The notes: generated from the letters alone by a model not told the origin. A stretch of 64,000 bases of DNA from JACPNO01 sp963825405 (GCA_963825405.1 CAWGTB010000003.1:1-64000), one strand, 5' to 3'; counted from the first letter of the stretch, positions 1 through 13,700 are shown. Made by a program: numbers and translations.

Positions 1-1323
1 CGACGCATTCGGTTACAGATCGAGTTCACCCGCACCCGCTTCCGCGACAACATGCTGGCCAGCGACTTCGTCCTGCAAGGGGCGGTCACGCTGCTTGAAG
101 AAGGTGCGCGACGGCGAGTTGCGACTCGACCGCACGATCGAAGTCTCGGTGACCAACACCGCCGAGAAGAAGCAGATCCTGTCGCTGCTGACGCCGAACC
201 TGAACACGCTCGACCACTTGCTGCGGCAGAACGTCCGCGACTTCCGCATCGCCATCTCGAAGCGGCAACCCCTGCGCCGAACGCCAGCGCCGCCTGGCGC
301 CGGCTGGTGCTGCGACGCCGCAAGGCGGTGCGGCTGGTCGAAGAATTGAACCTGCGCACGCAGCGTTTGCAGCCGCTGTTGGACAAGCTGATCGAAATCT
401 CGCAGCGGATGGGCACGCTGGTCGACCAGCTGCGCGAGCTGCGCCGCGAGCTCGGCCTCCGCCGAGGCCGTGCAAGCGGCTGCGCGACGAGCTGCACTAC
501 CTGATGCGGATCACGCTCGACAGCCCGGCCACGCTGGCCCGCCGCATTCGCAACACGTTCGAATACCAGTCGCAGCTACGACGCCGCCAAGCGCGTGCTG
601 TCGGCCGGCAACTTGCGGCTGGTCGTCTCGATCGCCAAGAAGTATCGCAACCGCGGCCTGAGCTTCCTGGACCTGATCCAGGAAGGCAACACCGGCCTGA
701 TGCGGGCCGTCGACAAGTTCGAGTACGCCCGCGGCTACAAGTTCTCGACCTACGCCACGTGGTGGATTCGCCAGGCGATCACCCGGGCCATCGCCGATCA
801 GAGCCGCACGATTCGCATGCCGGTCCACATGATCGAGACGATGAGCCGGGTCCGCAACGTCACCCGCGACCTGGTGCAGCAGACCGGCCGCGAGCCGACG
901 GTCGAGGAAGCCGCCGCGGCGGCCGAAGCTGTCGCTGGAAGAGACGGCCTGCGTCCTGAAGATGACGCGGCATCCGCTGTCGCTCGATCAACCGGTCGGC
1001 GATCACGACGACAGCTTCTTCGGCGAGTTCGTCGAGGACCACCGCGACGACGATCCGCTGGCCGAGATGAACCAGCAAGCCGCTCAAGGAGCGGATCGCC
1101 GACGTGCTGGAAGAGCTGAACTACCGCGAACGCGAAATCCTCCGGCTGCGTTACGGCCTGGCCGACGGCTACGCCTACACGCTGGAAGAAGTCGGCCAGA
1201 TCTTCTCGGTCACCCGCGAACGCGTCCGGCAGATCGAGGCCAAGGCCGTCCGCAAGCTGCAACACCCGATGCGCTCGCAAGGCACTGACCGGCTTTGTCG
1301 ACGAAGTCGGCGAAAGTGCCTAA
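1..1323 (+). pseudogene. rpoD: Primary sigma factor RpoD/SigA-like, 5'-truncated and frameshifted
   Basis: Joining three frames gives a group 1 sigma-70 factor that begins upstream of the window. Region 2 is clear (RLVVSIAKKYRNRGLSFLDL, then the YKFSTYATWWIRQAI core-binding and -10 recognition motif). Region 3 follows, then region 4 (REREILRLRYGL; SVTRERVRQIEAKA) with the -35 recognition helix. The long region between 1.2 and 2 resembles planctomycete RpoD. It should direct housekeeping transcription. I count about nine frame steps, near 97, 265, 291, 454, 473, 573, 925, 1077 and 1279. All are repaired by removing one base. An essential gene is unlikely to be really this broken, so sequence error is the likely cause. 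The stop is TAA at 1321-1323. Confidence 0.85.
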
Positions 1324-1328
1324 GAGTC

Positions 1329-1474
1329 TTCACCACGGAGACACTGAGGCACGGAGAAGACAAATGGTTAATGCAGAATCGATGAATGGGCTGCTCGCCA
1401 CCGTGAACTCAATTCATCATTTATCATTCTGCATTCATCATTCTTCCCAGTGTCTCCGTGACTCCGTGGTGAAT
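1329..1474. repeat. Long palindromic intergenic element, CACGGAG type
   Basis: The left arm starts TTCACCACGGAGACACTGAG (1329-1360) and the right arm (1441-1474) is its approximate reverse complement, ending CTCCGTGGTGAA. Inside lies a second imperfect pair built on TGCAGAAT and ATTCTGCA. The transcript could fold into a long nested hairpin. It sits between two convergent genes, so a bidirectional terminator role is plausible. Similar CCACGGAG/CACAGAG tracts are familiar between genes of planctomycetes and related environmental genomes, which points to a dispersed repeat rather than a gene. Confidence 0.75.
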
Positions 1475-1479
1475 CTTTC

Positions 1480-1999
1480 TTATTGCCCGCGCACCGCGGC
1501 CGTGCGGAATTGCAGCACGTCCAGGCGATAGAGTGACCCTTTGAACGGGACGACACCGTTCGCCAGACCGCGCGTCCAAGGGACTGCATAGGCGGCCACG
1601 CGGCCGCTATTGGTTTCGGCCACGTAGACGACCGCATTACCAGGCTGCATCTGTCCGCCTGTGCGGCGCAAGCCGGCATTGCCGGTGACCATCATAAACT
1701 TCGGATTATCTGATTCGCCTTAACGCCCAGGTCGTCGAGCACCGAAGTCTCGAAGGCCGAGTTAAACCGGCCTGTCGATGTGCTCAATACGGCATATTTC
1801 AGGCTACCGGTCAGGAAGTCGAGGAAGAAGATCGCTTCCAGTTCTTCATCAATCGCCGGTGGCGATAGCGAAATTATCGACGCTATCCGTGGCCACGGCA
1901 TGCAGCGGGCGCGTGAGGTAGCAAACCCGCCGCGGCCACGCCAATCACTAATCCCGCAGCCAACCAGGCGACGGGCATGCGCACGAGTGACTGCGACAT
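1480..1999 (-). pseudogene. Planctomycete secreted/anchored hypothetical protein, frameshifted
   Basis: The start ATG at 1999 follows a good ribosome binding site (GAGGAGAGG). The N-terminus has one hydrophobic anchor (MPVAWLAAGLVIGVAAAGLL). After a frame step the body reads DEELEAIFFLDFLTGSLK and then FNSAFETSVLDDLG. After another step near 1700 the C-terminus reads AVVYVAETNSGRVAAYAVPW and ends QFRTAAVRG. The pieces fit one protein of about 170 residues. I recognise this as a small conserved family of Pirellulales of unknown function. It is convergent with the sigma factor gene across the palindromic element. Confidence 0.6.
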
Positions 2000-2018
2000 A
2001 CAGCCTCTCCTCGTTTGA

Positions 2019-2626
2019 AAGTATGCGGGTCGCCGGGTGCTTACGTCCCGACCAAGCACCACCTGAACGCGCATACTACCGCGCTTCAGAAAACGATGCC
2101 AGATTGGGTTTCGCGGGGCACGGAGGCCGGCGTAGCACCGCAGGGCCGGGGCGGCCGTGAACTTCTGCAGGATCCGGCGGGCATTTACATTCAGGTCCGG
2201 GTGCTGGTACTCGCCGGGCCGTTTAGATTGCGCTGCCTTTTGAGAGAGTATCGCGACGGGAAAGATGACCCAGGCGGCGGCAACGGCAACGAAACACCAG
2301 GCTACAACGACGAAACTCCGCCATTCGCGCATTGCTGGATGCCAGGTGACTGTTATCGGGATGGCGATCGCCGCGATTATTCCAAAGCCGACATGCCTTC
2401 CGACTCGGAAACATCTGCTCGCGATCGCCACGCCGGCGAACCCCGCCGCCAGAGCGAGGCTCACGTCGAAGGCCAAGCCATTGGCTTCATTGAGAAATAC
2501 GACCCAAAACTGACTCAGGCTCCGACTATCCAGGATTTGAATTATTGGGGCTAGAAACGCAACCATGGCGCACAGCCCCGCACATATCCAACATCGCCGG
2601 CAGTCGATAGTTCGAGATGGTTCCAT
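2019..2626 (-). CDS. Possible multi-pass membrane protein
   Basis: An open frame starting at 2626 encodes about five hydrophobic stretches (WICAGLCAMVAFLAPIIQIL; VSLALAAGFAGVAIA; FGIIAAIAIPITVTW; FVVVAWCFVAVAAAWVIFPV). It lies directly upstream of, and on the same strand as, the 1999 gene. The frame runs on into that gene without its own stop, so its true C-terminus is uncertain; the end given is a guess. No family is recognised. Given the frameshifts on both sides, the real boundaries may differ. Confidence 0.35.
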
Positions 2627-2819
2627 AGCAGAGATTCTACCGCGCCGGGCATCCCGACCAGAGCGAAGACGACTGCTTTCGCTCGCTGGTTTTGCCCCAC
2701 TGACCCTACACGCCGCCTGCCAGCACGGTAAACTGTCCCCTTACCGTCAGGCAATTCAGCACAGACCGGCAGGGTCGCGACACGACGACCGGCCGCAGGC
2801 CCCGCGAGGAGATTTCTCG

Positions 2820-4024
2820 ATGTCGACGAACGGTTCCTTGAATCGCAAACTGCGCATGGGCCTGGTCGGCGGCGGCCAGGGGGCCTTCATCGGCCGCGTC
2901 CACTGCCACCGCCGCCGTGCTCGACAACCGCGCCGCCCTCGTCGCCGGCGCCCTGTCGAGCGATCCGGCCAAGGCCAAGGCCTCGGCCCCCGATTACGAC
3001 ATCCCCGCCGAGCGGGCCTACGGCTCGTATCACGGAGATGATCGACGCCGAAAAGAAGCTGCCGGCCGACAAGCGGATCGATTTCGTCTCCGTCGCCACG
3101 CCGAACCACACGCACTTCGAGATCGCCAAGGCGGTCGTCGAGGCCGGCTTCAACGTCATCTGCGACAAGCCGATGACGTTCGACCTGGCCCAGGCCGAGG
3201 AGCTGGCCGAAGGTCGTCGAGAAGATCGGGCGTCGTCTTCGCCGTCACGCACAACTACACCGGCTATCCGCTGGTGCGGCAGGCCCGCGAGATGATCCTC
3301 GGCGGCGAACTGGGCGAGATCAACGCCATCCGCGTCGTACTACATCCAGGGCTGGCTGCGGACGCGGCTCGAAGCCGAGCGACCAGAAGCAGGCCGCCTG
3401 GCGCACCGACCCGACGAAGAGCGGCGCGGCCGGCTGCTTCGGCGACATCGGCACGCACGCCTACAACCTGGCCCGCTTCATGACCGGGCCTGCTGCCCGA
3501 GCAGATCTAGCTGCCACCTGAAGATCGTTCGAGCCGGGCCGGCAAGCTCGACGACTACGGCACCGCCGTGATCCGCTTCGAGAACGGCGCGCTCGGCACC
3601 GTCACGGCCTCGCAGATCAGCCACGGCCGCGAGAACGACCTGTTGATCGAGATCGACGGCACGAAGGGCGCGCTCGAGTGGCACCAGGAAGAGCCGAACA
3701 AGATGATCGTCCGCCGCAACGGCCAGCCGCACGCGATCTACACGCGCGACCGGCGCCCCGTACCTGAACGACGCGGGCAAGGCGGCCTGCCGGCTGCCGA
3801 GCGGCCATCCCGAGGCGTTCTTCGAGGCGTTCGCCAACGTCTACCGCGCCGCCTACGACGACATGGTCGCTGCGGGCCGCCGGCGAGAAGTTCGAGCGGC
3901 CGAACACGATCTACCCGAACGTCAACGACGGCGTCGACGGGATGAACTTCATCCAGCAGTGCGTCGCCAGCAGCACAGCAAAACGGCGCCTGGCTGCCGC
4001 TGAAGCACCCGCGCGCGACGTTGA
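2820..4024 (+). pseudogene. Gfo/Idh/MocA-family NAD(P)-dependent oxidoreductase, frameshifted
   Basis: The start ATG at 2820 follows GAGGAG. Pieces in successive frames give a Rossmann N-terminus (RMGLVGGGQGAFIGRVH), FVSVATPNHTHFEIAK, then the family motif NVICDKPMTFDLAQAEELA with the EKP-type lysine as DKP. Next come FAVTHNYTGYPL, CFGDIGTHAYNLARF and a C-terminal beta domain (GTAVIRFENGALGTVTASQI) ending near QNGAWLPLKHP. The family oxidises or reduces sugars and inositol-like substrates; the substrate here is unknown. I placed about thirteen frame steps between 2904 and 3974, nearly all single inserted bases. The stop at 4022-4024 is inferred after repair. Confidence 0.8.
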
Positions 4025-4050
4025 GACGCCCGCCCGCTTGGAACACGACG

Positions 4051-4478
4051 ATGGCCGAAGTGAAGCAGGACGCGGCGCAGCCCGTGCTCGTCGACGTGGC
4101 CGTGGTGGAAAACAACGGGCGTTACCTGATTGGACACGCCGGCCTGCCGGCGCACCGCTGGCCGGCTTGTGGGAGTTTCCTGGCGGTAAGCGGCACGCGG
4201 GCGAATCGGCTGCGCAAGCCGCCGAGCGCGAGACGCACGAGGAGACAGGCCTCGTGTGCTGCGCGGTCGGCGTACACGACAGGGTCACGAAGACCTACGA
4301 CTATGGCACGGTCGAAGTAACATTCGTTGCCTGCCAACTCGTGGCGATGCTCAAGCACCGGCGGGCCCCGTTTCGCTGGGTGCCGGCCGCTGAGCTTGCG
4401 CGATTCGAATTCCCCGCGGCGAATGCGGCGCTCGTGCAAAGGCTTGTTACAAGCGGCTCCTCATCGTCATCTGCCTAA
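4051..4478 (+). pseudogene. MutT-like Nudix hydrolase, frameshifted
   Basis: The start reads MAEVKQDAAQPVLVDVAVV, then NNGRYLIG. Near 4135 there are two extra bases, after which the frame continues PLAGLWEFPGGKRHAGESAA. The Nudix box G-x5-E-x7-R-E-x2-E-E-x-G is complete (G of GGKRHAGE through REtHEETGL), so metal-dependent pyrophosphohydrolase chemistry is expected. The C-terminal FRWVPAAELARFEFPAAN resembles MutT proteins that clean 8-oxo-dGTP. The length after repair, about 140 residues, is normal. It lies 26 bp after the oxidoreductase, perhaps co-transcribed. Confidence 0.75.
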
Positions 4479-4814
4479 GTCCTCAGCCAATTGATCGCGC
4501 GACGACCAACTCTGCGTGGCAACTCGTGCTAGCAGCGAACAATCGCTTGCGCAAGCGAAAACGGTATTGGTCATGCGCGACATCTTGGGTAAATTTTGCA
4601 AACTTTACAACGTTGCCTGGTGGCAGCGACGGACGTCACCGCAACGTTGATTCGCGCTAGCAGACGAAGCCACGCAAGACCTTCGGACGCTCTGGCCACC
4701 AGGCGCGATAGACGGCAGCGGATTTCGGCTCGCGATTTGCTTCACCGCCGACAGCCTTGCCAAGACCCAGGGATGTGGCAAGAGCTGCAACCGCAGACTC
4801 GAGGAGATCAGAGC
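4479..4814. other. Intergenic stretch without a recognisable gene
   Basis: I find no family, RNA or repeat here. The last bases (GAGGAG at 4801-4806) are the ribosome binding site of the next gene. Short open frames on both strands look incidental. Confidence 0.5.
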
Positions 4815-6132
4815 ATGGATGCTCGCTTGGCCCGCGCGGCCGTTCTGGTCGCTGCGTTTGCGTCACTCGGCGCCAGCTACCGCACTGCCCAATTTCGTGG
4901 TCAACGCTCCCACGCCGCAGATGGCCGAACAGATCGGCAAGCAGGCCGAAACATATCCGCCGCGATCTGGCCGATCGCTGTGGCTCGGCAAGGCGCTGCC
5001 CAACTGGTCGCAGCCCTGCCCGATCACGGCCCAAGTCGCCGAGCATCTGGGGGCCGGCGGCGCGACGAGCTTCGTGTTCGACCACGGCGAGGTCTTCGGC
5101 TGGACAGATGACGATCCAAGGATCGCTGGAGCGCATGCTCGATTCGGTGCTGCCGCACGAAGTGACGCACACGATTTTCGCCAGCCATTTTCGCCGGCCG
5201 TTGCCGCGCTGGGCCGACGAAGGGGCCTGCACCACGGTCGAGCATCCCAGCGAGCGCACCAAGCAGCAGCAGATGCTGATCGAGTTTCTGCACACCAATC
5301 GCGGCATTCCCTTTCACCCGATGTTCGCGATGAAGGAATATCCGCCGACGTGATGCCGCTGTACTCGCAGGGACATTCGCTGGCGTCGTTCTTGATTCAG
5401 CAGGGAGGACGGCAGAAGTTTCTGAACTTCGTCGCCGCCGGATTGCAAGGCGAGCAATGGCCCTCCGTCACCAAGCAATTCTATGGCTATCGCAAACCTG
5501 GCCGATCTGCAAAACTCCTGGCTTGATTGGGTCCGCGAGCGGCAGCCCTGCCGTCAAGCAGCCGGAGCCAGCCCGGCTCCCGCGGGCGATCCGCTGTTGG
5601 CCGATGCGTCCGCCACGCAAACGGCCAGAGCCGAATTTGATCTTTCGCGGCCAGAGTAGCGACAACGCACCGGCGCCGCAAGCAGTACCTTCACGCAGCA
5701 TGACATGGTGCCGGTAAGCCGGCCGGACGGCGCAACTCGCGGGCAAGGTCCCGGTGGCCCTCGTCCGCCAGCGCCGACGGCACGCGAATTGGCGCTTGCC
5801 GCGAATGCCGCCAGCAGCGATAAACGGCGGGCTCCCAGGCCCCGGATCAATGGGAGCAGACCCGCCGAATCCTCCGCGCGACTGGCCAGGCGGCCCTGCC
5901 GGGAAGGCGACCCCTACGCGCTGTCGCAGCGGCTGCGCCTACCGGCTGATCTCGGGGCGGCGCCGGGCAGTTCGTGGAGGAAAGCCCGCTCGACCAGTCG
6001 TTCGCGGCGCAGGGCACGCGTCCGCCGGTCGTCCCCGGCGGCGTCAGCGCCGTCGATCTATATGACACCTGCAAGCAGCGAACCGCTGGCGGCGAGGATA
6101 AGGCCAGCACGTATAAAGGACGCATGTCTTAG
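4815..6132 (+). pseudogene. Gluzincin-like (peptidase MA-type) hypothetical protein, frameshifted
   Basis: ATG at 4815 follows GAGGAG. The N-terminus (MDARLARAAVLVAAFASLGA) is signal-peptide-like. Later pieces read FVVNAPTPQMAEQIGKQAE and then LDSVLPHEVTHTIFASHF, containing an HExxH zinc motif. PRWADEG follows, matching the third-ligand glutamate of gluzincins. Further pieces read LYSQGHSLASFLIQQGG and KFLNFVAAGLQG. A low-complexity C-terminus ends, in one frame, at VDLYDTCKQRTAGGEDKAST and the TAG at 6130. The layout resembles secreted planctomycete proteins with a peptidase MA-like domain. Substrate unknown. At least five frame steps are needed. Confidence 0.55.
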
Positions 6133-6143
6133 ATTTCGTCCCG

Positions 6144-6304
6144 CGTCGGAGTTGACCGCCAACTCCGACGAGCTCACGAAAACACGAAAGGATGAAAGCA
6201 CGAAAAGGAAGAGATAGGTTAGCGTAGCCGAGCGCGATTTGACGACGGCTCGCTCTGTCTTTTCTTTCTCTTTTTTCGTGTTTTCGAACTTTCGTGCTTT
6301 CGTG
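6144..6304. repeat. Nested palindromic element, CACGAAA type, between convergent genes
   Basis: An 11-bp perfect hairpin (CGTCGGAGTTG, 5-nt loop, CAACTCCGACG) spans 6144-6170. A larger inverted repeat follows: CACGAAAACACGAAAGGATG from 6175, and its approximate complement ending TTTCGTGCTTTCGTG at 6304. It separates the gene ending at 6132 from the DUF1501 gene ending at 6391, which are convergent. A bidirectional terminator is a reasonable role. CACGAAAACACGAAAG tracts are a known style of intergenic repeat in planctomycete-like genomes. Confidence 0.7.
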
Positions 6305-6390
6305 ATGCTGAAGCGGTTGGCTATCCACGCAAGATAACCGCAACACTACCAAGCGACTGAGAAATCCGCTTGCGAGCCGACGGTCGACTG

Positions 6391-7878
6391 TCAGGCGAGA
6401 ATATTTCGGATCACCTCGCCGCGGACGTCGGTCAGGCGGAAGTCGCGGCCCTGGAAGCGGTAGGTCAGCCGCGTGTGATCGAGGCCCAGCAGGTGCAGGA
6501 TCGTCGCCTGCAGGTCGTGCGGATGGACCGGGTTTTCGACCGGCGCCGAACCCAGCTCGTCGGTCGCGCCGTAGCTGATGCCCGGCTTCAGGCCGCCGCC
6601 GGCCATGAACATCGTGTTGCGAGAATGGATGATGGTCGCGGCCCAGAAATTTGCCATCCTGGTGCGCCCTTCGCGGAACGGCGTGCGGCCGAACTCGCCC
6701 GACCAGATCGACCAGCGTCTCGTCGAGCAGGCCGCGCTGCTTCAGATCGCGGATCAGCGCGGCGACCGGCTGGTCCATCGTCTTCGCACGGTTGACCAGG
6801 CCGGTCTCGATGTCTTCGCCGGCATTGGTGCCGTGAAAGTCCCAGCCCCAGTCGAACAGCTGCACGAAGCGCACGCCCTGCTCGACCAGCCGCCGGGCGA
6901 GCAGGCAGTTGTTGGCGAAGCTCGCCGCGCCCGGCTCGGCCCCGTAGTCGGCCAGCACATGCGCCGGCTCGCTGCGAGATGTCCATCACCTCGGGCACGA
7001 CGATCTGCATGCGAAACGCCAGTCTCGTACTGGGCGATGCGCGTGGCCGTCTCGGGCTGGCCGAGTTTCTCGGCTTCGACCTCGTTGAGGTCGCGGAGCG
7101 CATCGAGGCTCATGCGGCGCAGCTGTCGGTCCATGCCCTCGGGGTTCGACAGAGTACAGCACCGGATCGCCGCCGGTGCGGCATTGCACGCCTTGATAGA
7201 CCGACGGCAGAAAGCCGCTGCCCCAGGCCGCTTTGCCGGCGCTGGGCAGCGATCGCCCTGAGACAAAGACGATGAAGCCGGGCAGGTCCCGGCTCTCGGA
7301 GCCGAGGCCGTAGGTGACCCACGAGCCCATCGACGGGCGGCCGAGCGCGGCGAAAGCCGGTGTAGAGCAGCAGCTCGGCCGGGGCGTGATTGAACTGCTC
7401 GGTGTACATCGACTTGATGATCGTCAGGTCGTCGGCGACGCCGGCCAGATTCGGCAAGGCGCTCGGACATCCACGCGCCGCTCTGGCCGTGTTGGCGAAA
7501 CTTCTGCGGCGTGCCCAGCAGCTTCGGCGTGCCGCGAGGTGAAGGCGAACTGCTTGCCCTTGGTGAGCGACTCGGGGCAATCCTCGCCGTCGCGGCGCAC
7601 CAGCTCCGGCTTGTAGTCGAACAGGTCGAGATGCGGCGGCCCGCCCGACATGGACAGGAAGATGACGTTCTTCGCCCGCGGCGGCAAAGTGCGGCGGCCG
7701 GGGCAGGAACGGATCGGCATCTACCGCGGCTGCTCCGGACGCGTCAGCCCGCGCCGTCGCGCTGCTCGATGAGCGCGAGCGCCGCGGCCCCCAGCCCCAG
7801 TGCCGTGTCGCGCAGAAAGTGACGGCGCGTTTGCCGCAATAGTCGATCGAATTGCGTGGCGTCGGTGGGATGTTGCAT
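6391..7878 (-). pseudogene. DUF1501 family protein (Tat-exported, sulfatase-like fold), frameshifted
   Basis: The start at 7878 gives a twin-arginine leader (TRRHFLRDTALGLGAAALAL). Pieces in several frames follow: KNVIFLSMSGGPPHLDLFDY, DDLTIIKSMYTEQFNHAPAE, GRPSMGSWVTYGLGSESRDL, CLLARRLVEQGVRFVQLFDW, ISYGATDELG and FQGRDFRLTDVRGEVIRNIL at the end. These are the signature blocks of DUF1501 proteins, which share the alkaline phosphatase/sulfatase fold. It is directly downstream of a DUF1553 gene on the same strand, the usual pairing. Function unproven; periplasmic location expected. Confidence 0.8.
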
Positions 7879-7889
7879 GGCCGTCGGCC

Positions 7890-10070
<2,181 letters not shown>

Positions 10071-10074
10071 GGGC

Positions 10075-10575
10075 GTATGGGGCATCCGGAGCTTTATCGC
10101 TGGCCCGCTCCAGGAGTTCCTGTGACTTGTCCTGATTTCCAAGCTTGAGCTCAGCCGCCGCCATGGCGTCCAAGGCGTCCGGGTTATCAGGCGAAGCGTC
10201 CAGAACCGTCTTCGCGTGCTCCTCGGCCTCTTCGAGCTCTTCTTTTTTGGGGCTGATTGTCAACAGCTCGGCCATCTTGAGCTGGGCCTCCATGTTTTTT
10301 GGATCGAGGTCGATGGCCCGGGAGAGTTCCCGGTAGGCGAGAATCGTATCGCCCAGTTCGATTTGGGCCAGCGCCATCAGGTAATGCGCTTCGCTATTCT
10401 TCGGGTTGGCCTGTATTGCGTTGCGGAACTGTAAACTGGCGCGCCCGAAGTCCCTCTTGGCCATGAATTGCTTGCCGCTCTCCATGAGCTTCTTTTGATC
10501 GGGCTTCAACGAACAACCCGCCAGCCCTATCAAAACAGCCAGGATCGCTGTCAGAACTTTCCATTTATTCGCCAT
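10075..10575 (-). pseudogene. TPR lipoprotein, C-terminally truncated at the contig junction
   Basis: ATG at 10575 opens a lipoprotein signal (ILAVLIGLAGC, cysteine at residue 19). Tetratricopeptide-like repeats follow (MAKRDFGRASLQFRNAIQAN, NSEAHYLMALAQIELGDTIL, NMEAQLKMAELLTIS, NPDALDAMAAAELKLGN). This is the start of a typical acidobacterial outer-membrane or periplasmic TPR protein, like those encoded with exopolysaccharide or exosortase genes. After KAPDAP the same open frame turns into a DUF1549-type linker, which is foreign to this family. The intact gene would have continued with more repeats. Upstream, 10,576-10,794 holds no other gene. Confidence 0.8.
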
Positions 10576-10794
10576 GATTTTTACCGTTCGTGACCTCTGC
10601 GCGCCAGCGAACACGTCCGCTGGGCAAACAACCGAAGATCTCCTGATGGTCTTTGCAGGGCACTTTTCGTTCCACTCTCCAAGGGCGTGTCCTGGAGACA
10701 AATACCCCGGGCCTCGTGACATTGCAGTGTGTATAGTGTGCAAAAAATTGTCAAGAATTCCTCAAAATTTGCGGAACGCTTACGTCGGCCTCCT

Positions 10795-13700
10795 CTAGGG
10801 GTTCACCGTGAGAATGGCCGTCTTGGTCACACCGTTATAGGTGGCGGAGATGGTGACGGTGAGGGTCGTTGCCACCGCGGTAGTGTTGATCGTGAATACA
10901 GCCGAGGATGTCGCACCTGCGGCGACTGTTACTGATGCAGGCAGAGTCACGCTCGGATCACTGCTGGACAGGTTCACGACAATTCCTCCGGCCGGGGCCG
11001 GACTGTTCAGCGTTACCTTGTTCGCCGTAGCGGCTACGCCGCCTGACAGCGATGTGGGCGACAGGGTCAACGACAGCAGCGCTACCGGGTTCACCGTGAG
11101 AATGGCCGTCTTGGTCACGCCGCTATAGCTGGCGGAAATAGTAACCGTGAGGGTCGCGGTCACCGCGGTAGTGTTGATCGTGAATACGGCCGAGGATGTC
11201 GCACCCGCGGCGACTGTTACCGATGCCGGCAGAGTCACGCTAGGATCGCTGCTCAACAAGTTCACAATAGTGCCTCCGGCCGGTGCCGGACCGTTCAGCG
11301 TTACTTTGTTCGCCGTAGCGGCGACGCCGCCTATCAGCGATGTGGGGGATAAAGTCAACGACAGCAGCGCTACCGGGTTCACAGTGAGAATGGCCGTCTT
11401 GGTTACGCCGCTATAGCTGGCGGAAATGGTGACGGTGAGGGGCGCGGCGACCGCCGAAGTGTTAATCGTGAACACGGCCGAGGATGTCGCACCTGCGGCG
11501 ACCGTTACCGATGCCGGCAGAGTCACGCTAGGATCGCTGCTCAACAAGTTCACAATAGTGCCTCCGGCCGGTGCCGGACCGTTCAGCGTTACTTTGTTCG
11601 CCGTAGCGGCGACGCCGCCTATCAACGATGTGGGGGATAAAGTCAACGACAGCAGCGCTACCGGGTTCACAGTGAGAATGGCCGTCTTGGTTAAGCCGCT
11701 AAAGCTGGCGGAAATGGTGACCGTGAGGGGCGCCGCGACCGCCGAAGTATTAATCGTGAATACGGCCGAGGATGTCGCACCTGCGGCGACTGTTACCGAT
11801 GCCGGCAGAGTCACGCTAGGATCGCTGCTCAACAAGTTCACCACGACGCCTGCCGGGGGCGCAGGACCGTTCAGCGTTACTTTGTTCGCCGTAGCGGCTA
11901 CGCCGCCTATCAGCGAAGTGGGCGACAGGGTCAACGACAACAGGGCTACCGGATTCACCGTGAGAATGGCCGTCTTGGTCACGCCGCTGTAGCTGGCCGA
12001 TATGGTGACCGAGAGGGGCGCTGCGACCGCCGAGGTGTTAATCGTGAACACGGCCGAAGATGTCGCACCTGCGGCGATCGTCACCGATGCCGGCAGAGTC
12101 ACGCTCGGATCGCTGCTCAACAAGTTCACCACGACGCCTGCCGGGGGCGCAGGACCGTTCAGCGTTACTTTGTTCGCCGTAGCGGCTACGCCGCCTATCA
12201 GGGATGTGGGCGACAGGGTCAACGACAACAGCGCTACCGGATTCACCGTGAGAATGGCCGTCTTGGTCACGCCGCTGTAGCTGGCCGATATGGTGACCGA
12301 GAGGGGCGCTGCGACCGCCGAGGTGTTAATCGTGAACACGGCCGAAGATGTCGCACCTGCGGCGATCGTCACCGATGCCGGCAGAGTCACGCTCGGATCG
12401 CTGCTCAACAAGTTCACCACGACGCCTGCCGGGGGCGCAGGACCGTTCAGCGTTACTTTGTTCGCCGTAGCGGCTACGCCGCCTATCAGGGATGTGGGCG
12501 ACAGGGTCAACGACAACAGCGCTACCGGATTCACCGTGAGAATGGCCGTCTTGGTCACGCCGCTGTAGCTGGCCGATATGGTGACCGAGAGGGGCGCTGC
12601 GACCGCCGAGGTGTTAATCGTGAACACGGCCGAAGATGTCGCACCTGCGGCGATCGTCACCGATGCCGGCAGAGTCACGCTCGGATCGCTGCTGGAAAGG
12701 TTCACGACAATACCTCCCGCCGGTGCCGGACCGTTCAGCGTTACCTTGTTCGCCGTAGCGGCTACGCCGCCTATCAGGGATGTGGGCGACAGGGTCAACG
12801 ACAGCAGCGCAACCGGGTTCACCGTGAGAATGGCTGTCTTGGTCACGCCGTTAAAGGTGGCAGATATGGTGACCGTACTCACGGAAACCACGGGCGATGT
12901 CGTTACGGTGTAATACGGCGAGAGCGTTGAACCTGCTGCCACGGTGACCGAAGAGGGCACGGTCACACCAGGATCGCTGCTGGACAGGTTAACGACAATG
13001 CCTCCGGCCGGGGCCGGACTGTTCAGCGTTACCTTGTTTAGGGTGGTTGGAGTGCCCCCGACCACAGATGTTGGCGACAAGCCTGGCGAAGCCGTTAGCG
13101 GATTCACGGTGAGAGTGGCCGTCTTGGTTACGCCACCAAAAGTGGCCGAAATGGTCGCTACGACCGGAGCCGAGACCAGCGAAGTTGTGATGGTGAACAC
13201 CGGAGAGGTAGTGTTGCCGGCAACGACGGTAACAGAGGCGGGCACGGTGACGTGGGGGTCGCTGCTCGAAAGGGTTACCACGTCGGTATCCGGAGCGGGA
13301 GCGTTCATCGTTACCAGATTTGCCGTGCTAGAAACGCCACCAATGACCGATGCGGGCGACAGAGTGACCGAAAGGGGCGTTAGCGGAATCACGGTCAGCG
13401 TCACGCTTAACGTTGTGCCGGCGTAGTTCGCAGAGACCGTGCCGGTTGCGGTAGCGGGAAGCTCTCTGGTGCCGATACCAAAAACCGCTGTGACAGCCCC
13501 TTGCGGTACGAACACGGTAGCCGGCAGGATGACGGCGCTATTGGTTGTGGATACGTTCACTGTGATCCCGCCGGCAGGCGCGGGGCCATTGAGAAACAGG
13601 GTGCCCCGTACCGCGTTCCCGCCAATGATGGAAGTCGGGGAGGCCAGAACCTGAGCCAGCAGTGGTTGCGGTACCAGCGTGTTGGTGAGCGTCGAGGTGC

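Noticed and set aside
10798..12830. CRISPR-like regular repeats
   Set aside because: Repeats are 288 bp, in frame and coding, without short spacers or cas genes.
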